56,400 nt of DNA from Richelia sinica FACHB-800 (GTDB lineage: Bacteria > Cyanobacteriota > Cyanobacteriia > Cyanobacteriales > Nostocaceae), in the NCBI RefSeq assembly GCF_014698825.1, contig NZ_JACJTT010000036.1:1-56400 (forward strand), read 5' to 3'. The notes beneath the pieces are model-generated. The model saw nothing but the letters and a program-made list of their open reading frames with translations. It was not told where the DNA came from and did no database searches. Below are positions 28,351-36,379 of the stretch, piece by piece. Position numbers and translations under genes: made by a program. The stretch's first letter is position 1, and every line of letters starts with the position of its first letter.

Positions 28351-29062
28351 TTTACACAGTTAATGTTAAGTTTACTTAGGTTCTTACTACTCACATAGAG
28401 TGTAAAAAGAGATTTTTTTTCGGAATTTGCTGAACATCTGGCTCAGTACACAGATATACACAACTATCACGGCTACTGATTAATACTTAAATTCTGGGTA
28501 GAGAGTAAAGCATTAATCAACCTTGAAGTTTCATCACAGCTAATTACTGAAGATGTCAACTAAGTGATGTTAATAATTCAGCATACCCTTAATTTTGCCT
28601 GATCTACTTCACGAAAATAGATATTAGTTATTATTTTTAATCTATATTTATTTTTTTTAATTAAAAAGAAGTAAAGTATTGCAAAGAACAATTTATTAAT
28701 ATTTTGCCAATTATATATATCACTTATTACATAAATACGGTAATTTTATAGGAAAGTTATTATGTTTTTATAAATACCAACCTAGATAATAAGTAAAAAA
28801 ATTGCATATTAGTAAAAAATTCAACTAGTTGTTCAATTAATTATAAAAATATCAGTAATATAGCGGTTGTCAGTTGGTAAAAGATGTATATTTATCTACT
28901 AATCCTATCAATTGGGGATTATAGATTGAAGATGCCGAATGAACTTTGAAAACTTGGCACAAATTTTAGATACATCTGTGTTTAACAATAGTAATACACC
29001 TTGAAAGATGTAGAAGTAATTGTTTTCAAAGGTTCATGGCAAGGTATAAATGTATGATCAAA
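28351..29062. other. Long AT-rich gene-free stretch
   Basis: This is 712 bases of very AT-rich sequence between the Usp gene (whose promoter must lie at its left end) and the 3' end of the small secreted-protein gene. No ORF with protein-like sequence, hairpin with T-run, tandem repeat or HIP1 site was recognised. Confidence 0.5.
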
Positions 29063-29614
29063 TTATTCTTGATCAGCACAACCTGGACTTGGCCCTTGCA
29101 AAGAATAGGTATCAACTTGCACCCAACTATCTTGTCCTAAAGCCCAGAAACCTGTAAATATGTTATAAGTTGAAGCATTACCAGTGCGAAACGGTAATGT
29201 AAGTTTTGTATATTGAGGTAAGCTACCAAACTTGATTTCCGACCAAACTTTTTGCTGAGTGTCACGCACTCCAAAATATCCATCTGTGACATTACTAGAA
29301 GTCCGTACATAGGCTTCTAAGATATAGTTAGAATTAGGTTTGAGACGTACTTGTTGACGAAGACCATTCCAGCCAGAAACATTTCGCATCCAGGCATTAT
29401 TGAAACCTTTAAAACTATATCCTTTATTAATGTCGAAACCTGCACGACCTTCAAGTTTCCAGTAAGAAGTTGGTTGTTGTTCAAAATCGAGGTTGCTATA
29501 AGGTGCAGCACAAACTGCCTGTCCTGGTTTGATGTCAAGGTTGGTGAATAAAATTGAAGTGGCTAAGAAGGTAAATAGGAAATTTTTATTTTGGGTTAAT
29601 TTTAAAATTGGCAT
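29063..29614 (-). CDS. Secreted protein with carbohydrate-binding-like beta-sandwich
   Basis: The 183-aa product has a signal peptide (about 1-33, FLFTFLATSILFTNLDIKPG, then QAVCA). The mature part has YSNLDFEQQPTSYWKLEGRA, LRQQVRLKPNSNYILEAYVR, DGYFGVRD, KLTLPFRTGN and the end WVQVDTYSLQGPSPG. The order of strands is that of CBM4/CBM6-like beta-sandwich domains found in carbohydrate-binding proteins. No catalytic domain is attached. It lies upstream of a 712-base gene desert and downstream of the restriction-modification pair on the same strand. Confidence 0.65.
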   Translation of the reverse strand: MPILKLTQNKNFLFTFLATSILFTNLDIKPGQAVCAAPYSNLDFEQQPTSYWKLEGRAGFDINKGYSFKGFNNAWMRNVSGWNGLRQQVRLKPNSNYILEAYVRTSSNVTDGYFGVRDTQQKVWSEIKFGSLPQYTKLTLPFRTGNASTYNIFTGFWALGQDSWVQVDTYSLQGPSPGCADQE

Positions 29615-29670
29615 CAGACATCTCCAGGATTTTCTATTTGCGACTACTGTGTAGAAAAATTTAACTAGTA

Positions 29671-30651
29671 TTACAAAGGTAAAGATAGGCTCTTACTAAA
29701 AAATTCATCTTTATATTTATGATGAATATATTTTAAAAGTGCTTTGGCCACATATTCTGCCAACTTAACAGGTACAGCATTTCCAATCATTTGCTCTAAA
29801 TCAGTTTTTGAACCTTCAAAAATAAAATCATATGGAAAAGTTTGTATATAACTTCTTTCAATAGTGGTTAAAGGACGTAAACTAGATGTTACTGGACAGG
29901 CATCACCAGAATGTAATTGATAGTTTTTCGGAATTGGTCTATTAACACCTCTAATAGTTGGACTTGGTTCATCGATACTAAAAATAGCTCTTCTTTTATA
30001 GCTTCTAGGATGCCTGTAATAATATTCAATGCCTAAAATATCACCTGTATATTCTCTGATAGTTAAAGATTTTTTGGATAAATTGCTTTCTAAGTAAAAT
30101 AGCAAACCTTCATCTTTTCCACCTAATTCACCTATACAAAAAAATCTTTTCCTTTTTTGCGGTACACCACATAGGCTTGCATCTAATATTTTTTCAGTTA
30201 AACCATAATTAGCAGATTTTAAAATTTTTCGACATTCTAAATATTTTCTTGATTTAGGAAATCTATCTACATTTTCCATTACAAACCATTGAGGACTAAT
30301 TACACGTACAATTTCAGCAAATACAATGCTTAAACTTCCTCGTCCTAAATCTTCATTACGGTTGCCAGCGCTAGAAAAATCCTGACAGGGTGGTCCTCCG
30401 ATGATAACGTCTATTTCTGGTATTTGACTCAATAATGTATAATCACCATTGACTTGACTCAGGTCGCAATTAATCATAGGATGATTAAAGTTTTTTTGAT
30501 AAACGTTTATTGCTGCTTTCCAGTTATCAAAAGCAGCTACAATCTCAAAGCCTGCATTTTGGAAACCTAAAGATAGTCCTCCACATCCTGCAAAAATATC
30601 TAAAACCTTCAAGGATGATTTATTAATTTCATTAAAAATTGATTTCGCCAT
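29671..30651 (-). CDS. DNA (cytosine-5) methyltransferase of a HindVP-type R-M system
   Basis: The 326-aa C5 methyltransferase has motif I DIFAGCGGLSLGFQNAG, motif IV GGPPCQDFS with catalytic Cys89, motif VI ENV (126-128), motif VIII QKRKRFF and motif X GNAVPVKLAEYVAKAL. The variable target-recognition region lies at about 190-260. It starts 4 nt after the restriction gene ends, so the two are one operon with the endonuclease first. If the partner is HindVP-like, the shared target would be GRCGYC (family knowledge; not shown by the sequence). Confidence 0.93.
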   Translation of the reverse strand: MAKSIFNEINKSSLKVLDIFAGCGGLSLGFQNAGFEIVAAFDNWKAAINVYQKNFNHPMINCDLSQVNGDYTLLSQIPEIDVIIGGPPCQDFSSAGNRNEDLGRGSLSIVFAEIVRVISPQWFVMENVDRFPKSRKYLECRKILKSANYGLTEKILDASLCGVPQKRKRFFCIGELGGKDEGLLFYLESNLSKKSLTIREYTGDILGIEYYYRHPRSYKRRAIFSIDEPSPTIRGVNRPIPKNYQLHSGDACPVTSSLRPLTTIERSYIQTFPYDFIFEGSKTDLEQMIGNAVPVKLAEYVAKALLKYIHHKYKDEFFSKSLSLPL

Positions 30652-30655
30652 ATTT

Positions 30656-31759
30656 TTAAATAGACTTTAATGTATAATCAAAAATTTCTGGATTGCTGAG
30701 AATAATAGCGTCGAATCTTCTTTCTGGACTTAAGAAGTTTTGTCCGTTACCTATAATAATATTACGAATTTCCTCTTTAGTAATTCTAGGTTGAATCAGT
30801 TCATTACAAACCATATAGACATGAGTATTAGTCCCACTTAAAGCAAAGGCTTTATCATTCTTAGTATTATATGTAAGATTATCAATAATAAATTTATGAC
30901 TTATTTTTCCATTCAAAGCAAATTCGTATAACATCTTACACAACCAAACTACAGAACGCATTGGTCTATTTATACCTTCTTCTCCGGTTTTGGCTAATCT
31001 TTTCGCTATATCAAAGAACAGTCTTGTAAAACCCAAATTACTCCAAACAAAAATATCTAAACAATTATGATATAGTTTTGAAGTTTTACCTAACGTTTTC
31101 CAAACAGGCTGAATAACTAATGGTGATTGAATATCTATATAATCACAAAACAAATTATCTAAACAATCAACTATTGAAGATATCAAAGGTAAAATAGAAC
31201 GGATATTTGTCCAATCATTAATTTCTGAACATACTGGATCAATGTAGTTTAATAACTTATTTCTAGTGTTTTGAAAATGACTAGCAATACTGACAGCAAG
31301 ATAAACAATAGTATCTGGTCTTACAACAATTTCACAGCCATACTTATCATCAGTCAAGCGATAAGTTGAATTATCCGGTAATGCGGTTAATTTAATCTCC
31401 ATACAGCGTAAACAAGATTCATTATAAGAAATATCCTGAGTGACTAGATCAACTCTTGGCAACTTCCCTATTACCAGCTTGCGATAAGGTACAAAATCGC
31501 TTTCAAAAGCAAAAAATAAATTAGGAGAAAGCGGGTTAACTCCAAAAATATCTTCTACATCTATTGTTTGATGTTTGATTTTCAGTTGATTATCAAGTGT
31601 TAAGTAAATAAGTTTCAAGCCTTTACTATACATATAACATGCTAATGCAGCAGGGAAAGAGTTATTAAACTGATTTTTTCCCCAACTATCTCTCTGAGAA
31701 AAATCCCTATTAGAGTTTACGATTCCGAATAATCCTGGTAATAATTGTTCTTGTTTCAT
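30656..31759 (-). CDS. HindVP-family type II restriction endonuclease
   Basis: The 367-aa protein resembles the HindVP restriction endonuclease family: the N-terminus LPGLFGIVNSNRDFSQRDSW followed by GKNQFNNSFPAALACYM is distinctive. A PD-(D/E)XK-like site is seen at Asp104 (PRVDLV) and Glu121-x-Lys123 (CMEIKLTALPDNSTY). HindVP recognises GRCGYC; AcyI from Anabaena cylindrica has the same specificity. The gene is intact and directly precedes its methyltransferase. Strong AT bias and lack of HIP1 sites in the region fit horizontal acquisition. Confidence 0.82.
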   Translation of the reverse strand: MKQEQLLPGLFGIVNSNRDFSQRDSWGKNQFNNSFPAALACYMYSKGLKLIYLTLDNQLKIKHQTIDVEDIFGVNPLSPNLFFAFESDFVPYRKLVIGKLPRVDLVTQDISYNESCLRCMEIKLTALPDNSTYRLTDDKYGCEIVVRPDTIVYLAVSIASHFQNTRNKLLNYIDPVCSEINDWTNIRSILPLISSIVDCLDNLFCDYIDIQSPLVIQPVWKTLGKTSKLYHNCLDIFVWSNLGFTRLFFDIAKRLAKTGEEGINRPMRSVVWLCKMLYEFALNGKISHKFIIDNLTYNTKNDKAFALSGTNTHVYMVCNELIQPRITKEEIRNIIIGNGQNFLSPERRFDAIILSNPEIFDYTLKSI

Positions 31760-31911
31760 TATGTTGCACTAGAATGAATATTTATACTAATTATGTTTAA
31801 TTATAAGTTTTCAAAAAACATAGCAATAAGTCATTATTTAGCATAATTTCAAGACGCATAACCTCATTATCTAGAATAATAAAGGAAAAAAATAGTTTTA
31901 GATGAGTCCAG

Positions 31912-34900
31912 TTACCAAGGATTTCCTACCATTGTGAAAGCTGCCCAATAAAATGGATGAGTAAAAGGGCTATTAGAGTTTTCAATAGTTGTCGCTGGTA
32001 AAGAAAAATTACCTATTTCTTCTAGTCCGCGTACTTGACCATTTTGAATATAAATTTGTCCTTTAGCCATAGCAATTTGAGCTTCTCTCAGCGCTTCTGC
32101 ACGAATGGGAGCAGTTCTTAAGCTTTCATAGAATTTGGTCATTAAAAGGGCAGTGCTACTATCATTAACAGCCCAAAGACTAGCAACACTTGTTTTCACT
32201 CCAGCCATAATTGCTAGTCCAGCAAAACCAATTTCTGCTTCTTCATCTCCTAAGGCACTTTTACAAGCGCTGAGAACTAACATTTCCACTTGCGGGTTAT
32301 TGAAACCTAGTTGACGAATTTGATTTAATCTCAGCTTATTGTCCCATAGTTGAATATAAGAATTATCCAAAGAACCACGGCTGAAATTAGCATGGGTAGC
32401 TAAATGAATAATGCCAAAAGGCTGTTGACTACGGATAAATTTGAGATTATCGACTGTGGCCTGTTTATTCAGAAATAATTTACCAGGCCAAAGTTTAGAA
32501 ACTAGGGTAGAAACTTCTGCTGGAACCGCTGGCAAAGGGTCTTGTCCTTGGGTGCTTTCAGACACACCCATGGCTAAAAGTTGGGATTTTTTAATATCAG
32601 TATAAAGAGTATTAGTTAAACTCAAACTTGGCATTAAACCAATACTATATTGCTCGACTAAAAAACGTTCTCCATCATGGAGTGCTGCTAGGGGTGTGGA
32701 ACGTAAACCTACGTCTGGTAAGAATACTAAATTTTGGATGGCTTGTGCCTGTAAATCGGCTTTTATGGGAGAAATAATCCAATTGTATAGCTGTTGGGCA
32801 GGCTTTAAATATCCTTTGGTGCTGCGGTTGTAGGGAATTGTAATTTGGTCACGAAATTCCTTCGCAGTTTTAAGAACTTCTGCTTTGGTTGTGCCAGCAA
32901 TTCGTTTGCGAATAGGTTCACCTTTACCAGTAACTAAAACGATTTCTAGTTGGTCTGTATCTTGTTCTAAGATATTATTCCCAGAAAGCCTTTCTATCGG
33001 TGCGAAACTGATATAAATGAAAGCAGGTTTAACTCCTGTAGCGGATTCGATTTTAACAGCTATTTCCCGCGCTTCGCTATCTATTTTCACAGACGGAACC
33101 GATACACCTAATTGATTAGCAAATATAGATGTAAATTTATCTTCAGGAGTAGGATTTGTATTTAGGGCAGTAGGCCCAGGACTAGGATTAGACGGGATGG
33201 GAGGATTACCCTTTGGTGGTTCTGGTGGTTTATTGCACTGAAAATCGCAACTAGGAGGGGTTGGGGTAGGAGTATTAGGAGTATTAGTTCCCCCAAAGTT
33301 AATGAAAACTGGTACTAGGGGAGAGAAGGAGACGCGATCGCTTGCTTTAATTGTAAAAGCATGTATGTTACCTCTAGCATTAGGTGGGGGAATATAGTCA
33401 AATTGCTGGTCTAAAAAGAATATATCTCCGGCTGATAATACTTTGTTACCTTGTCGGAGTTGTCCAACTAATATATTTTCAATAACGATCGATGTATTAT
33501 CTAGATTGACATCGTTGGTTTTAGCAGTAAAGTTAGGCGTATAACTTGATGTTAATGTCGGTGCAGTATTGACAGAGGTAATAGTAATTCCTGTTGTAGT
33601 GCCAAGTGCATTACCTCCATTAGGTAAAACGGGGAAACTATCTGAGGATATAGTTGCAGTGTCCCCTCTAGTGATACGTCCTCTAGTACCATTAACGGGG
33701 TTATTGTTAGTGCCGACTATAAATGGCACATTATCCGCACCGCCATCATGTTTAATAGTGATGGTGCCACCAAAGTTAGAAAAAGTAGAAAAACTATCGC
33801 TATTAAAGAAAATAGCACTGGTATCGATGGTGTTTAAAGACTCACTGATTCTACCAAAACCCTGAACTAGTCCATTGGTTAATACTTGAACGTCACCACC
33901 TTTAACTGTGCCATTGTTAGTACCAGCTTGGGTGTTGATGCTGTTAAAACTAATCAAACTGGCACTATTATCAGTGGTTTGCAGAGTAACGTTGCCACCT
34001 TTAGCATTGTTATCACCCTGACTAGATGACACTGAAACTGAAGCATTAATATCACCGTTGACGAAAATATTTTTGGCTGCTGTTAAACTAACAGATCCAC
34101 CTGTGCCTTGAATAAAAGTGCTTGATCCAGCATTGACAGATGTATTAATAAACCCTGTGGTGATGCTACCTTGAGAGGCTGTAATATCTACATTACCACC
34201 ACCCATAATATGATTGGCAGGTTCTTCAGGACTGGTGATGATATTACCAACATCAATATCACCGCTAGTTGCAGATAATCTCACATTACCACTTGTGCCG
34301 TCTCTAGCCGATGTATCCAGGTTGCCCAAGGTCAAACTAGTGCCAGAGATATCAATACTGCCACCCAATGTTTTGATGGTGTTATCTGTATTGATAAATC
34401 TGACAATACCGTTGGTGGAAGCAAGTTGAAAACTGCCGCTATTACCTAAGTTAAGTGTAGCCACACCACCACTGGTAAAGGGGGAATTGCTGGTAATGGC
34501 ATTGATGGTAATATCACCAGTGGCCTGGAGAATGATATTTGTGCCTAAATTACCGATCGCCCCCCAAGAAATTGTATTATTTCCCCTGTTGGGGTCAGAA
34601 TCAAAAATTGTCGCGTCAGCAGGGGTATCAAAGCTACCAGCACCAGCAGCAGCGTCAATAATAGTTAAGGTGCTAGGGTCGAGAAGTAATGTCCCAGTGT
34701 TGCCATTTGTCGCAGTAGTATCCACTGTCCCTTGGAAATTTAGGTTATTTTTGCCGGATACTTCCACAAAACCACCATCACCAGATACAGAACCACCCTT
34801 TGCAGAAATTTGACCGAAAAAATCCGTTTGATTATCTGCCCAAACTATGGTGCGTCCACCGTTACCATTATTGGTGCTATCTGTATTAATAACTGTTTGG

Positions 34901-36081
34901 GAGTCAATATAGGTTGCTTGGGCATTGGGAACTGTGCCTTTACCTTGATAATCACCACCAATGAGGACAGTTCCACCATTTTGATGCCCACTAGCGTTAA
35001 TATTGGCAGCAACTAAACCGACTTTATCCCCGAAAATATTGACCTTGCCGCCTGTATTACCAGAAACATCTATTTTGCCGGAAATGATATTTGTACCAGG
35101 TTGGGCGGCAATTGTGATGCTGTTGGTGGGAAGTTTGATGGTGTTACCATTAGCTGTAATGCCTGTGTTACCAAGGGTGAGTAATTCAGGAATAGAAGCG
35201 ATCGCTATATTTGCGCTATTGGGTTGGGTATCATTTCCTGTAAAGGGCTGAATTTCTAAACTCAACAAATTTCCCGGTTGACTCAGACGCACCCATTGTT
35301 GTCCTGGTACAGCTGTAACTAAAATTTGTCCAGATTGTGCAGTAAGTTGTCCAGTGTTGATGACAGTACCACCCAACAGACTTAAGGTTTGTCCTGTGTT
35401 GACACTTAAGTTTCCAGTATTGATTATTGCCCCTGGTTGACTCATGGTAAAAGCAAAGCCATTGGGTTGTCCTACTAAATCTGCATAGTTGTTACTACCA
35501 ACAGCATTAAACCAACTGTTACCAAAACCAACACCGTTAGCTGTGGTGACAGTGAAAGCAGCAGGGACATTTAAACTGGAATTAGGCCCAAAAACAAAGC
35601 CGGAAGGATTCATTAATAACAGGTTGGGATTACCACCTGTGACTTGAATTAGGCCATTAATTAAAGAAGGATTACCACCTGTAATTCGTCCCAGGATATT
35701 TTGGATGTTGGGGTTAGCTAAAAAATTGGCAATTTGACCTTGTTGAAGTCCGAACTCTTGGAAACTGTGAAATAAATTGGCACCATCGCGAGAAGTCGTA
35801 CCGCCTTGAATATCAATTCTGTTACCGTGGGGAGATAGGATTGTGCCTGTACCATCCACTGCGGGGATAATCTGCTGTCCTTGGGCTAATCCTACATTCA
35901 TTACCCCCACCATAGGGAGAATCGTAGCTGCTACCTGGATGATATGCTGACAAACCCTAGCGATCGCATTGTGGAAATGAGACTCTTTGTTGTCTTTCAC
36001 AATGGTAGTGGATAACAGTGGTGACATCACAGTATTTCCCAGTTTCAGGTTTCTAACACAATATAATGCTAGGAATATCAC
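31912..36081 (-). CDS. Filamentous-hemagglutinin-type secreted protein with C-terminal CHAT protease
   Basis: The 1389-aa product starts with a long signal-peptide-like region (about 45-70, AATILPMVGVMNVGLAQGQQ). Next comes a two-partner-secretion (TPS/FhaB) domain (about 70-330; LLLMNPSGFVFGPNSSLNVP, NTGQTLSLLGGTVINTG), then a repetitive Ser/Thr/Asn-rich beta-helix region (to about 900). A Pro-rich linker near 945-985 leads to a C-terminal CHAT domain (about 1080-1389) with the caspase-like dyad: His in LATHANF (about 1229) and Cys in LSACKSALG (about 1271). FhaB-type proteins are exported to the cell surface by a TpsB pore; no tpsB lies here. ATG at 36081 or 36027 could start it. A surface-exposed or released CHAT protease is the straightforward reading; the target is unknown. 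Confidence 0.88.
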   Translation of the reverse strand: MIFLALYCVRNLKLGNTVMSPLLSTTIVKDNKESHFHNAIARVCQHIIQVAATILPMVGVMNVGLAQGQQIIPAVDGTGTILSPHGNRIDIQGGTTSRDGANLFHSFQEFGLQQGQIANFLANPNIQNILGRITGGNPSLINGLIQVTGGNPNLLLMNPSGFVFGPNSSLNVPAAFTVTTANGVGFGNSWFNAVGSNNYADLVGQPNGFAFTMSQPGAIINTGNLSVNTGQTLSLLGGTVINTGQLTAQSGQILVTAVPGQQWVRLSQPGNLLSLEIQPFTGNDTQPNSANIAIASIPELLTLGNTGITANGNTIKLPTNSITIAAQPGTNIISGKIDVSGNTGGKVNIFGDKVGLVAANINASGHQNGGTVLIGGDYQGKGTVPNAQATYIDSQTVINTDSTNNGNGGRTIVWADNQTDFFGQISAKGGSVSGDGGFVEVSGKNNLNFQGTVDTTATNGNTGTLLLDPSTLTIIDAAAGAGSFDTPADATIFDSDPNRGNNTISWGAIGNLGTNIILQATGDITINAITSNSPFTSGGVATLNLGNSGSFQLASTNGIVRFINTDNTIKTLGGSIDISGTSLTLGNLDTSARDGTSGNVRLSATSGDIDVGNIITSPEEPANHIMGGGNVDITASQGSITTGFINTSVNAGSSTFIQGTGGSVSLTAAKNIFVNGDINASVSVSSSQGDNNAKGGNVTLQTTDNSASLISFNSINTQAGTNNGTVKGGDVQVLTNGLVQGFGRISESLNTIDTSAIFFNSDSFSTFSNFGGTITIKHDGGADNVPFIVGTNNNPVNGTRGRITRGDTATISSDSFPVLPNGGNALGTTTGITITSVNTAPTLTSSYTPNFTAKTNDVNLDNTSIVIENILVGQLRQGNKVLSAGDIFFLDQQFDYIPPPNARGNIHAFTIKASDRVSFSPLVPVFINFGGTNTPNTPTPTPPSCDFQCNKPPEPPKGNPPIPSNPSPGPTALNTNPTPEDKFTSIFANQLGVSVPSVKIDSEAREIAVKIESATGVKPAFIYISFAPIERLSGNNILEQDTDQLEIVLVTGKGEPIRKRIAGTTKAEVLKTAKEFRDQITIPYNRSTKGYLKPAQQLYNWIISPIKADLQAQAIQNLVFLPDVGLRSTPLAALHDGERFLVEQYSIGLMPSLSLTNTLYTDIKKSQLLAMGVSESTQGQDPLPAVPAEVSTLVSKLWPGKLFLNKQATVDNLKFIRSQQPFGIIHLATHANFSRGSLDNSYIQLWDNKLRLNQIRQLGFNNPQVEMLVLSACKSALGDEEAEIGFAGLAIMAGVKTSVASLWAVNDSSTALLMTKFYESLRTAPIRAEALREAQIAMAKGQIYIQNGQVRGLEEIGNFSLPATTIENSNSPFTHPFYWAAFTMVGNPW

Positions 36082-36120
36082 TGAGACGCAAGATGTGAGT
36101 TAACGTAACATGTGAATCAG

Positions 36121-36200
36121 AAGTTCAGGAGTTCAGGAGTTGCAGAAGTTCAGAAGTTCAGAAGTATGCCTACGGCACGCTGCGCGAACAGAAGTTCAGG
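36121..36200. repeat. Composite repeat, second locus
   Basis: AAGTTCAG/GAGTTCAG octamers flank one copy of the module with TGCCTACGGCACGCTGCGCG (about 36163-36191). It matches the composite repeat upstream of tgt (24981-25205). Confidence 0.85.
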
Positions 36201-36313
36201 AGAAGAATGGGATCTACATAACTTCAAACATCCTCTGAACTCATACCTGTCCCATTTTTGATTTTTAATGCTATTACATTGGACATCTGGTGGTAATTAA
36301 ATATGCATAGTTT

Positions 36314-36351
36314 GAAACCCTTGTAGAGACGTTCCGACGGAACTTCTCTAC
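36314..36351. repeat. Dispersed hairpin repeat, copy B
   Basis: GTAGAGACGTTCC (36323-36335) pairs with GGAACTTCTCTAC (36339-36351), one mismatch. The first 34 nt match 15189-15222 with two differences. It sits in the polA 3' flank but has no T-run. Confidence 0.8.
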
Positions 36352-36379
36352 ATTCATCTTCACCACATGTCTATTGCTA

